NCBI GenBank assembly: GCA_963682055.1
Contig: OY821740.1
Location: forward strand, 33,062,795 to 33,126,794
DNA: 64,000 nt
Source: Primula veris
Taxonomy: Eukaryota > Streptophyta > Magnoliopsida > Ericales > Primulaceae
Direction of reading: 5' to 3'
Numbering within the stretch: the stretch's first letter is position 1; every line of letters begins with the position of its first letter. Of this stretch, positions 12,101 to 23,547 are shown in pieces. The notes under the pieces are model-generated. The model searched no databases and was not told where the DNA came from. It saw only the letters and a list, made by a program, of their open reading frames with translations. The position numbers and the translations under genes were made by a program.

Positions 12101-15100
12101 CAATGTTTTAAAAATCGCGCTATATAGCGCGAAATAGCGCTTTTTGGGAAAAAAACGCAATGAAAAACCACTATTTGGCTGGAATTGCGCTAAAATCGCG
12201 CTATAGGGGACCACAAGCGCAAAAAGCACGAAATTCTGGACCAAAAGCGTAAATAGCGAGTTAGGAAAAAAAACAGCGGATCTAAATAATTAATATATAT
12301 TGTGTCATAAAAGTGTGTGCAATCCAGATGGTTGTGACAGTGCTTTAGTTTACAGCAGACCCAAGTTCGAATCTCACCTACAGCAAAAAAAAAGTACACC
12401 GCAAAGCGCTATGTAGCAACGCTATTTGCGCTTTTAGCGTTTCTCTCGAAAAAACGCTACGCTAGCAATAACGCTATTTAAAACATTGCATATCATTACA
12501 TATCCGATTTGACATATAGGTGAACATGCAAGGATTCGTGTCATGCTTGTTGAGTAATAGCAATGAGATTTCCCAACATCATAATATGAATGTGTTTGTG
12601 TGTATGCGTGTGTCTGTGTGGCTGTGACCTGTGTGTATGTATATTACTTATGTGTATATAATCCATTTGAAACTAAAACTGCCGTATCCTGAGTTTTTCC
12701 CCCTCTTGTACATTGCATTTGGAGGGACATAAGATGAGTTTTATGTTCCAGAACTAGAAGATTTAGCATAACTTTTGAGATCGATTAACATGATTTGTTT
12801 TCTTATCCTTGAAAATGCTCTGTCAAATAAACGCTTTGTGTGTGTATTTATTAGGAAAATACTAGTCATACATGATTAATGATGTATGGAATGGCCTATT
12901 TCTATGGAAAGAACAAGTTTTTTATGCTCAGATTCCGAAAATGAACACCATGTCAAACATGGATCAACAGATGTTTGAAGTTACTTAGCTTAATGATCAA
13001 GTTATATATTTGATTGATACAAAACAGCAAACTGTTGTGACCTCTCTGTGTTATTGTTTTGGGATGTCTTCACAACTTCACCATCTATAAATACTTTATT
13101 TTTTTCTTATAGGAAGCATAATTAACATGTGATTGATGTGATAAGTAGGTAGTATCTGATCTTTTCTTGTTCTTTATTTGGCATTGGTAAGACATTGGGA
13201 GAATAAATATTTGCTAAATTTCTGGTCAATCTACAATACAATAAGTTGTATTACACTGTCTTTCGACTTGAATTCGTGTTGAATATTGCAACTTTATTCT
13301 GATCATGCTCTTTTTGGTTTTCTATTGTCAGTTTCCAAGTTATTGTTTCTTGTCTTCTTATCAAAATTGTTTGGTCGATATGTACTGTTTCTACAGAAGA
13401 CGTTATTGACAGGTGCCACTTTAGGATTAGTAATAGCGGGAGGGGCATATGCAAGTACTGTGGATGAAGCAACATTCTGGTAAGTTCCTTGCCCTTTTTC
13501 CTTTTCCTTACATAGTGGGACACTGTTAACTGTATGAGCAATCAGCTGGTGAGTTGCGACAAATATGAGGTTTTATATTTAAGATTGGCTTTTTATTCTA
13601 CTCCTTTTAAATGTTGTAATTAGATCGTATACAGATGTTGACATGATCTCTTAGACTATCAGACTTCTTTCATATCTTCAAATTTGCTCCCGACAAAAGA
13701 ATTTCATGAATTCATAAGAAAAGAACGAGAAATATCTAGAAAGGAAATTCTGGAAAATCTTGATTTGAATTATTTAATGATTGTAAATTATAAATTTCAT
13801 ACGCTTTATATATGCCAACGATAAGCACAAAAAGGATTCAATTTATGTACTCAAGCTATATTCATGTAGGGCTTAAACGTACATAATGTTACACAAAGTT
13901 ACAATTTTCTCCATTATGATGTCTGCAGCGGTTGGCTATTCTCTGCAACAAAAGTCGTGAACCCATTATTTGCCCTTTTAGATGCAGAATTTGCTCATAA
14001 ACTAGCTGTTACAGCCGCATCTCGTGGATGGGTCCCTAGAGAGAAAAGAATTGACCCACCAATATTGGGACTTGAAGTTTGGGGAAGGAAATTCTCTAAC
14101 CCTCTTGGCTTAGCTGCTGGTTTTGATAAAAATGCGGAGGCTATTGAAGGGTTACTTGGGCTTGGTTTCGGTTTTGTAGAAATTGGTTCTGTCACTCCTG
14201 TTCCACAAGAGGGAAATCCAAAGCCTCGTATTTTTAGATTGCGACAGGCAGGGTAAGAATGTATGTTGCCTGCTTTTTCCAATCTTTTTCTATAAAAAAA
14301 CAAACAAATTTGTTATTTTTTTCTAGGTGAAATTACTGGTCTAGGAATATCTAGTTGCCTATGTTTATCAAGGTTACATACACGCATCACGAAATCATAC
14401 ATTAGGGGTTTAATGCTAGCCAACCAGTAGAAATTATACCTAAGCTCTAAGAGGAATTTGGAATTTGCAATTAGTTAAGGCGCCCAATTAATATATGGAC
14501 CTCACATCATCAAGAAAGGGAAGGATAACAATTTGGAAGCGGTCTTAAGCTAATAGGTTTCTACCTCCTGAAAATGCATCCTTTGTGATATACTGATGTG
14601 TATACTGTTTTAAATGCATTTGGAAGTATAAGAAACATTTAGGATTTGCTTTTAAATGCATTTGGGAAGGTCATTAGACTCTATTTCAGAATAAAAGATG
14701 GAAATTGTGTTACAAACTTTTCATTATAAAAATGTAAATCTATTTATAGGGGTCAGACATCTCCAGAGAAGCAATTACTAGGAAAACTGATTAAATCAAT
14801 TGCATATTTCGTCAGCAAGCATAGGCTTAGTAAGTCTGTAATTTTCTACTTCTCGTGATGTTAAACTTATATAGCTCTGTTTCTAAAATCAAAATTTACG
14901 CCGTTAATATATCTGTTCCTGTCACTTATTAAAAGACAGCCCTTATTTGTTGTTGCAGTGCTATAATCAACAGGTGTGGTTTCAATAGTGAAGGAATTGT
15001 GGTTGTTGCCAAGCGTTTAGGTGCCCAACATGGTAAAAGGAAATTAGATGAATCATCGAGCACTTCACCTTCTTCCTCTAGTGAAGAAGTCAAACAAGGA

Positions 15101-18100
15101 GGAAAAGCAGGTCCCGGAATACTTGGCGTAAACCTGGGAAAAAATAAAACAAGTGAAGATGCTGCTGCTGACTATGTGCAGGGTGTTCATACGTTGTCTC
15201 AGTATGCTGATTATCTGGTATACAAAAAAAATCTTCTGCTTCATGTTAATTAATTCCTGTCAAACCATGCGTCTATTGGATCTAGTCTATAGTTACTTGT
15301 TGCCTCTACAAGTAACAAGAGCCTAAAATAGCTGATAAAGCAGTATGTTCTCTTTTGATTTTTTTAATTTTTTATTAATATAAGGTGGTGCTCAGTTACC
15401 GGGATATATCTGATCTGGAATCTGGTGATAAAATTTTGTAGTGCTTGAAATTAAGTTTCTCAGTTACCTATATTGTTTTGCTTTTTGTTAGTTGATATAA
15501 CTAGGCATCATAGACAAGAATGACTAAAGTTCACAACTGTGGGTAGACATTGTTTAGTTAAATAGTTGTCACGTTAAATTCTTTTATAATTTCATAAATG
15601 GCCGGTCCTCCATGCTCCCCCGTCTGAGTTTTTGCAAACCTCCTAATTTACAGCCTCATTCTCTGTTTTACACGCACAAAAATTCTTTTCTAATTATCTT
15701 CAATGAGATATATACCAAACTTATACATAACTCTAGTGTAACATCCAACTATATAGTTTTATGAAGTTAAATAACTTTATTCACAAATCTATTCATAGAG
15801 AGAAATATTATATATACTCTGTTGAGAATGCTCTAAGGATGGAAAATAGTTTTTCTAGTTTATTCCACGAATGTTGCCTTCTTACACCCCAGAAAAGATC
15901 TTACATGAAAGGGTGTTTTGAGAGCTCTTCTCGATGTACTTATTCAATGGGATAACTGTATATTGTAATTTTATTTCTCTGGAAATATTACCGCCATTCT
16001 TTAACCAGTTCACCAATATCGTCTCTATCTAATTTTCACATGCTAGGAAAGATCTTAAGTGAAAAGTCCTATATAACTGTTATTTTAACTACTTAAAGTG
16101 GAGACAGAATTTTTCGATCATGAAAACTTTTCATCGCATGGATGTTGCATTTGTTGGACTCTTCGTAAATTTACTCACTTTTTAGATTCTAGCATTTTTT
16201 TTTAACCATATGCATGTTGTTCCTTAGGTGGTTAACGTTTCATCACCAAATACTCCAGGACTACGACAACTTCAAGGAAGAAAACAACTAAAGGACCTTG
16301 TCAAAAAGGTCAAATTACCTAACCAAATTTTTAGCGTCTCAAGAGTATGGTTGTTATGTTGCCCAAAAGCAGAAATCTTTACAGTTTTTTTTATATTGCT
16401 TTCTCTGAAACAGGTTCAAGCTGCTCGTGATGAAATGCAATGGGGTGAAGAAGGCCCACCTCCTTTGCTTGTGAAAATTGCTCCAGATTTATCTAAACAG
16501 GACCTGGAAGATATTGCAGCAGTAAGCAACTCCATGGTGTTTTTCTATTTTATAAAAAAGTGTTCACTATTGCTTACGTATTCTGTCTTAACCGTTTCTC
16601 CTTTTCCTGTAGGTAGCTGTTGCACTTCGCGTCGAAGGATTGGTATTTTTCCGCCCATTCTAATTTTTCTTTTTTATCTCTTAGTTTTCTTGTCATGTCA
16701 TCGGTTGTGTATAATAGATGGAATCCATGATTCTCGACATCGAAAAATTCACCTTAGATTGCAAATGCATATGAATATGTTGTTTTCCTGTTCTAATCAC
16801 TGGTCAAGGATGTCGGTCCCCATTGTTTTGATGAAGTAGAATTCCGGTTAGAAATGGTCCACAAATAGTATAAGCAGCACATTATTTGGTTTTAGTAATC
16901 GTGGATTTTTTTTGCTTAGCTCCAGTCTAAAATTAATGGCTGAGTTATTGAGAACATTCCCACGTTTTGTGTAAAATCTCATACTAGTACCCTGATGTAT
17001 CCTTTTATGACAACTTGGATCCCAAGTTTGTACAATTACACTTTTGTTCTCTGAATTGGGTATTGAGTATGGTCGATCCTGAGTGTCAACTTATCTAGAA
17101 AAACGTATATTCAGAAGTGCTTTTTAGAGCACCCACACCAGCAACCCAATCCTCATCCTCAAATTTAACATAAAAACCACACTTTTTACAATTTTTAACT
17201 ATCCATTTACATTTATCCAATGTCTCAGCTTCCCTATTATATTCCCTTATTTTAATTAAATAATCTTTTATTATGTACTGTCTTTATCATAAAGAATCAG
17301 AATATACTTCTATACAAAATAACATAAAAGCGTAGACTTGATTTAGATAAGGATTCATCTCGAAGACCTATTTCAATTTGTAAACAAGTAAAAAAAAATA
17401 AAAACATATGAGTTATGGAATTAAAGAGAGTAGAGTTACAGAAAAATCACCATATATATACTATGACCAGAGGTCAAGAAGCCATGTATGAGGTTCTATT
17501 TTCTGGTTATAGGAGGGAGGGACAGTAAAGTGAGAGAGAAATCAAAGAAAGGTAGAAAATAATGTTTTTTAATTCAATTTGAGTTTTGATGGGTTCCTCA
17601 TAGTTGTGACTGTGCTTGGGTTTTGTAACTTTTGAGGAGTGGATTGGGCTTCTGCTAAAGCTGATATAAAAGGACAAATTCCTCAAATTTTACGTAAAGT
17701 GGCTTTATACAGTCGCTCCTGTGACTGCTCTTAGGCCATCCAAATCCCTTAAATTAGAATCATATCACTTTCTCTTTCTCTCATCTATCCACAATACAAC
17801 CCCTTGTTCGTAACAGCGTTTGAGACCAGATCAATTGCTAACACACTATACTTTCTAGTCTGTCTTGAATTCAAGCGTCAAAAAGTCTTATTGCTTACGT
17901 TGTTTTTTATTTAAGTTTTGGGGTATTGGAGACTGCAATGTGGTAGGGGAAAGATAAAGTATGCCTTCAGTTTTCATCGACATATTTTGATTCTTGAAAT
18001 ATCCCCCTAACCTCGTATAAAATTATAAGACCGGAAAACCCTCAAGTTTTATATTTTGGCTACTGGAGATTCAGCACTAAAATATTTATGCTATTAAATA

Positions 18101-21100
18101 TTAGCCATGCTTGATTTGTAATTGTTTGGTCTGTTAATTGTTGGTTCTTTATTTAGCCTTTCTTTATAATGTGCTCCTCATCATCCTTGTATTAGGTACT
18201 TTAGTAGTGACTGTACAGGTTTTAACGTGGTACCAACTTATGCAAATATTATTTAGTAATAGTTGTTTGGTTTGGAGTAGCTCCACCAGTTTATATTACT
18301 CCTATGTTGCATGTGAACTTTAATATTTATGGGTGGAGTGGAACAGAATCCTGAACAGGATTTTTTTTTGGGTAGTTTAGGGCAATTGTTTTTTACTCTG
18401 TTGCAACTTTTCAGTTAATATGGTAGCGTTGATCATTCCAACATATATGATTTTCATAAGAAATTTATTTATTTTTTCATAAGAAAACTATTATTTTTTT
18501 TCATAAGAAAACTATTATTTTCTTCATCTTGCAGATTATATCGAATACAACCATATCTAGACCAAATCCAGTTGATAAAGATCCTTTGGCTGCAGAAGCT
18601 GGTGGGTTAAGTGGGAAGCCTCTTTTCTCATTGTCAACTGATATTCTGAAGGAGATGTATGTTCTTACAAAGGTTTGTTTTTATTGCTCAGTACTATGGT
18701 TATCTCCTCGCATTCTGTTCTAATTTCTGGTAACAAGGCCGACATGTATAATAGTTAGCAAGAGCTATTGTCAGTTGCTCGTATGTCGTCCTATATACTC
18801 CTTCCATAATAATAGTCCACTTAGGTTTTTCACTTGGTGTAAGAAAATTAATTAATGTAGTTAAAGAACATTGCTCTCTCATATTTCCCCATAATTAAGC
18901 ATTCAATGATGGAATTGACCCATATACTATGATAAATGTGTTTGTTGATTACAAAGCTAATAAATAAGTGTATAAAAGGCATATCAATGCTTAAAAAATA
19001 AGTTAAGCTGTTATTTTAGGACAAAGTAGTTAAAAACTGAATCCTTTTGGTCGAGGCTAGTTTTTTGTCAACAATTAAACGTCATATACGAGACTGGTAT
19101 CTAAAATTACTGTGGCTGTATTTTTTTTTCTAATCTATTTCTAACATCTGATCACTACATATATTTCAAGAGTATGAACTAAAAGTTCACAGTCTATTGC
19201 TTTCCTTAACCTTGATACAGCTAATTCGATAATCCATCAGACTCTTCATATTTTTTTTTCTGTATTTTCTTCGTACTTGTAGAATTTTTAGAACCACCAA
19301 GATCATGTCCCCAGGGAAACTGAACGTTTGATGTTTTCACAATCTGGTTCTACCATCCTTTTGCTTTCGTAATTACCTAGAACAAATACAGTGGTATGCT
19401 AAAGAAATGACTAATGCATATATTTTGTTGTGCAAAAAATGGCCAAACGCTTTTATGTAGGCGTTTGACTTTGTAGATATTTTAGGTCTAATCCGTATTT
19501 GATGGGTCAACCCGGTTTCAATGGGTTAAAAAAACATCTAATAAACAAAAGAACATATTAAACCTAATAAACTTGGGTCTGTAACAAACCCTCTTTTTTC
19601 GATCAATGTGCAACCTCTTTCCTAATTCGACGAACAAGGTTTGAACAAGGAATAAACTAGACGTGCCAATATTGAACAACTTAGTGTATGTTCAATTTAA
19701 TGCTAAAATCAGCAACAACAAAAAAAACTAAGGAAAACCACTCAAAATGCGATGATGATTATGATTCAAAACTAAGATCCGTCTTTTAAATTTTGATATC
19801 TTGTTGATTTTGGATTAGATTTGCATTTTACATTTTACATGTCAAACTTCTATTTGAATCACATTTCATAACATATTTTGTTTATGTTCCTACTCGGTTG
19901 CTGTCCTCCTAGACTTTATTGAATTGTAATCGAATAACTATGAGCTAAAAACTTGAAATGCTTGATTTAACATGAAAATCATATTTACAACATGTCTATT
20001 GCATGAAAATCCAAGAAAAACATGTAAAAACACTTAAAAGCCGTTTTCCCGCCTAGACCCCGCCTAGCGCCTTTTGAAACCTTGATTTTACTTTAAAGGA
20101 AATAGCAAACTCTTTCCCTGAAATCAGACCGAAAATAAGAGAGAAAGGTTTTATTTTCATGATCTACAAATCTTTATTTGTGAACTTTCTTGAATGGTTG
20201 TTTATTGCTTTTTATTCAACTTGACTTCTCATCCTTCATCTTCATTCAATTGTTTGTACCTCATGTTTCTCTTTCCCTCATTAACAGGGAAAAGTTCCTT
20301 TAATTGGTTGTGGAGGTGTGAGCAGGTAATTATTTTTCAAATTCTTTGTTCTCTCTTTTTTCAACCCTTTTACCCGACTAATTTTAATGTTAATCAGTGG
20401 CGAGGATGCATACAAGAAGATACGAGCTGGAGCAACTCTTGTTCAGCTATATACAGCGTTTGCCTATGGTGGACCTGCACTTATACCCGAGATAAAGGTA
20501 TATTTAAGAAAGTTTAAAGGAAATGCTGTTTACTGATCCACATAGAGGTTTGTGATGTGTTCATGGACCACAAGCACTGTTTCAAAAGGCGGTCTAGAAA
20601 TCTTACTATGCGGGGAAAGGCAACTTGGGCGGCCAATTTGGCGCGAGGCGGACCCTTCCTGCCTAGACCCTGCCTAGCCTTGTGAAACCTTGAACACATT
20701 CTAAATTACAAACATTGATTGTTAGTATCGTGTGGGGTCCATTGCCACATTATAAACCTGTGCTTTATGTGTGCATGAAAAATCTGTCTATGTGCAAGCA
20801 CATCCATTCAGTAGCTGTTATTTTCCTTGTGCCCTCTTTCTTTTTTGGAAGGTAATGAAATCACATGGCCAATCCCTCCAATATTTTTTTCACTTTCTAC
20901 CATTTTTAGTTCTCAATTTACAAAATCTTTAAGCAAATTTTTTACTGAAAATTTATGTTCCCTTGACCTTGAGGAGACTGCTAACGCCTGCGCATAAAAT
21001 GAATCCATAATGGGATAAATTTTCCCTTTCTCTTTAAGTGCTCTCATACTGTTATTTGACCTTTTCTTTTGACGATTCCTTGTAATATATATTTACGTAA

Positions 21101-21535
21101 ATTAGATACTTGGATTTGTTGGTGCACATACTTTTCCATACTTGTATTAAGTTTACCTTTTTTTTTGCGTTACTCAGTTAGAACCATGCTCGGTGGTTTA
21201 GAATTTGTCATGAGCTTAGAATTTTACTAACTTACATCTCTAGATTCTGTACATGCTTCATGCTTGTATGAGGATAATTTTTCTCTCTTTTAATGACAAA
21301 TGCTTTGCATACATTAGACTGTCCCTGAACTCAGCATCTGCCCTTATTTGTGCCGTGTTGTTTCTTTATTGTTGTTACTGGTGTTTTCATTTTCTTTGAT
21401 ATCATTTCTGCTAATATAACAAATCACAATTTTTATATTTTTCCTTTTCTCTGTTCTCAGCTTGAGCTTGCCAAATGCTTGGAAAGGGACGGTTTCAAGT
21501 CTGTTTATGAGGCAGTTGGAGCAGATTTTAGATAA
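9144..21535 (+). CDS. PYRD: Dihydroorotate dehydrogenase (quinone), mitochondrial, class 2
   Basis: Oxidises dihydroorotate to orotate in de novo pyrimidine synthesis, passing electrons to ubiquinone at the inner mitochondrial membrane. Exons: 9144-9314, 13397-13479, 13929-14252, 14959-15217, 16228-16308, 16414-16521, 16613-16642, 18535-18672, 20288-20325, 20398-20497, 21461-21535; joined in frame they give 468 aa, the usual plant length. Residues 1-57 form an Arg/Ser-rich mitochondrial presequence and about 58-78 a membrane segment ([17 protein letters not shown]). FMN/substrate motifs follow: [32 protein letters not shown], then [11 protein letters not shown] near 282-292. S285 is the class 2 catalytic Ser by comparison with E. 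coli Ser175. [19 protein letters not shown] and [14 protein letters not shown] follow. One exon is only 30 bp. Introns hold a tandem array and several MITEs, stretching the gene to 12.4 kb. Confidence 0.95.
9355..11735 (+). repeat. Degenerate tandem array (about 105-158 bp units, 17-18 copies) in DHODH intron 1
   Basis: Anchors of the form gcttagggttt(a/g)ttt recur near 9364, 9488, 9645, 9750, 9894, 10028, 10157, 10293, 10442, 10586, 10712, 10861, 11011, 11143, 11291 and 11430; a last copy near 11713 follows one lacking the anchor. Each unit then carries tggtttgcag-cttttaagct, catcttgg-aaatatagtcc, gttttggtgcattttgta, ataatcaatctt, a purine-rich tract and a ctatctccatctg-like segment. Units differ by substitutions and indels. 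At least eight contain an exact TTAGGGTTT telobox core. The array begins about 40 bp after the exon 1 splice donor. Confidence 0.93.
12093..12496. mobile_element. hAT-like MITE with 8-bp target duplication in DHODH intron 1
   Basis: The element spans 12101-12488 (388 bp). Its left end reads CAATGTTTTAAAAATCGCG and the inverted right end CAATGTTTTAAATAGCG. The direct repeat CATATCAT flanks it at 12093-12100 and 12489-12496, the 8-bp duplication expected of hAT transposons. Both arms are rich in GCGCTAT-type palindromes. There is no transposase, so it is non-autonomous. The centre has a pol III-like B box (GTTCGAATC, about 12365-12373). Confidence 0.88.
17124..17733. mobile_element. PIF/Harbinger-like MITE with TTA target duplications in DHODH intron 7
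   Basis: The element is about 604 bp (17127-17730). Its left end GAGCACCCACACCAGC and inverted right end GAGCAGTCACAGGAGC form imperfect terminal inverted repeats, and TTA flanks each side. TTA duplications and GAGCA-type termini fit Tourist/PIF-Harbinger MITEs. No transposase reading frame is visible. Confidence 0.65.
18796..19032. mobile_element. Stowaway-like MITE with TA duplications in DHODH intron 8
   Basis: About 233 bp between TA dinucleotides. The left end CTCCTTCCATAATAATAG and inverted right end ACTACTTTGTCCTAAAATA are degenerate versions of the Tc1/mariner Stowaway terminus (CTCCCTCCGTCCC). The interior is AT-rich with no coding potential. Confidence 0.6.
20040..20085. mobile_element. 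One-ended hAT-like terminus in DHODH intron 8
   Basis: GCCTAGCGCCTTTTGAAACCTTG matches in type the right terminus of the element at 20575-20692 (GCCTAGCCTTGTGAAACCTTG; each differs by a few bases). I could not find the partner end to the left. It may be a truncated or strongly decayed element occupying part of 19430-20085. Confidence 0.4.
20575..20692. mobile_element. Small hAT-like MITE in DHODH intron 10
   Basis: A 118-bp unit. Its left end CACTGTTTCAAAAGGCGG and inverted right end CAAGGTTTCACAAGGC form imperfect inverted repeats, and GGCGG/CCTAGACC motifs fill the centre. Flanks (accacaag and aacacatt) are only a weak 8-bp match, so the insertion is old or the boundary is off by a base or two. 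Confidence 0.55.
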
Positions 21536-22330
21536 GCATTCACTAGACCAATGTCTTAGTGAAACCAGTTTTTTTCCCAAGCTGGATAATGGTAACTTGC
21601 TTGTCATCCCTTTTGACCAATTTTGGTAGATATATTTGTTTTTAACTTAACTATAGTTCCGCTTTGGTTATTCATCTAAGCTTATTGGTTTTCTTTTATG
21701 ATGTCATGTTTACAAATTACTTATTCGTTCTTCACGAGAAAACCCCCATGAAAGCCACTATATATGATCACCAAATTTTATATTTAGTATCAGAACTGAG
21801 TCTCAAGTCTTGATACGCTGTTTTTAAACAAGTGCGATATGCTGTCAAATGATCCATGAGTTACCGTTAAGAGTCTGTGTTTGTATTGAATCTCTAAGTT
21901 GAAGTAGCAGTCTGCTAATATCCCATCTCTGTGGAATGGGTAAACATTTGTGTGTTGATAACTTGATATAAATTGATCCGTGTTGGCCCGAGAACATTCC
22001 TTTGCTGTTTTAACTATATAATCTCTGACTAATACACCAATAAGTCTTATTTGTATTTTGAGTTAGTTAATTGTAGATCGTTACATTCTTTCTAGTTGTA
22101 GAAAAGTAACTATACTATACTCCTCCCTTGGTTATCTCCTAGCTATAAGTTGCACTACAAGTCTACAAGGCATAAGTAAATGAATACAAGATCATATCAT
22201 GAAAAAAGACGCCATGAAATTCATCTCCCCCCACATTTTCGTGAAATTCCCATGGGTGCGTGAGTAGGCGACTGAGTAGACCATATTCTCATTGCGGGGA
22301 AACGGCTGTCACCAACACAGTGGTTTGTCC
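21536..22330. other. Convergent 3' flanks of DHODH and X8 gene
   Basis: The DHODH and X8-domain genes converge here. The stretch holds their 3'UTRs and shows no further coding sequence, RNA gene or clear repeat. Confidence 0.6.
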
Positions 22331-23504
22331 TCAAATGTTGTAGAGATGATTTGTCATGATTATTGAGAAGACAGTTGTCGCGTAGAGCAGTACTAGGTTG
22401 CGTGACAATGTAATAGCTGAGCTGGGGCTCTCTGTCGGTTCTCCATATATTGTTGGCGTAGTAGGGTTGTAGTAAGGATTCATAGGTGAAGTCGTGCTGC
22501 AGTTTTTAAATTTAGCTATTTGTCAGTCAACTTTGTTATTTGTTCTCCGGAAACTGAAATTTCATTTCATTTTGGTCCTCGTGTGTTCTATTATAGCTAA
22601 AATATGCATTAATTCTACCAGGGTTTTGTGTGATTTTTAAACGTCTGGGAATGGATGACATCATCAGTTGTAGGCTTCTTTAACCCGCACCAAATGTCCA
22701 TAAGTGGAAGAAATTGATGAATAAGGAAAATATTCGTGCAGGAAGTGTGAGGGGTCAAAATGAAACCGTGGGTTTGTTTAGTACAGCTCTTAAGTTAGCT
22801 TATTTGGTTTTTTTTACTTATCAGCTGCAATATTTTCTGTGTGCAAGTTAATTTGATTAAAGATCTGAAGTAATCCGGTTTGGAAAGGCTTTTAAGTTTC
22901 CTACTGAATTTCTTTCCAGGTTCTAATAAGTCGCCCTGTCTACTTTAAAAATATGGCCAATAAAGCTTTAAAGACTAGAAAACATGATTTACATAAACCT
23001 TAACTGGAAGTGGCAGTCATAAATACCTTGGTGCGGGCGGTGAAGGTGTCACCGTTGTTGTTGGGGGAGTCGGTGTTGTTGGGGGAGTCGTTGATGTTCT
23101 AGTTGACGGAAAGCGACATGACCCAGAACCTGCAACATTACATTTTCAGGAAATTTCAAATCTTGTCCTTTGTAACTGATCCAGAAACATATTGCCTAGA
23201 TGTTACCCTATGCTCTAGTCACAAATTCAGGCACCATTTTTTGAGCTAGACTATTTAATTAAGATGTATCTTTCGAAATCAGAATTAGAAGTTAGCATTT
23301 GTCCTTGTTAGAATAAACCACGTCTTTTTAATTGAACTGGTTATTGAATTCCTGAACAATCACACATCGGACACTATCAGGAAGTGGATGCATATCTTGA
23401 TCTTGAATTGAGATTTATTTTCTGAAACTAATGGAGAAGTTAAAAGTGTTGTTTTTATAAAAAATACATCTCCATCCCGATTGGTATATATGTATGTATG
23501 TATG

Positions 23505-23547
<43 letters not shown>

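Noticed and set aside
23018..23129. X8 protein ending at a TGA just after exon 5
   Set aside because: Reading through gives only APRYL and no membrane anchor. Splicing to 22496-22331 keeps the frame and adds a Ser/Pro stretch and a hydrophobic GPI-type tail.
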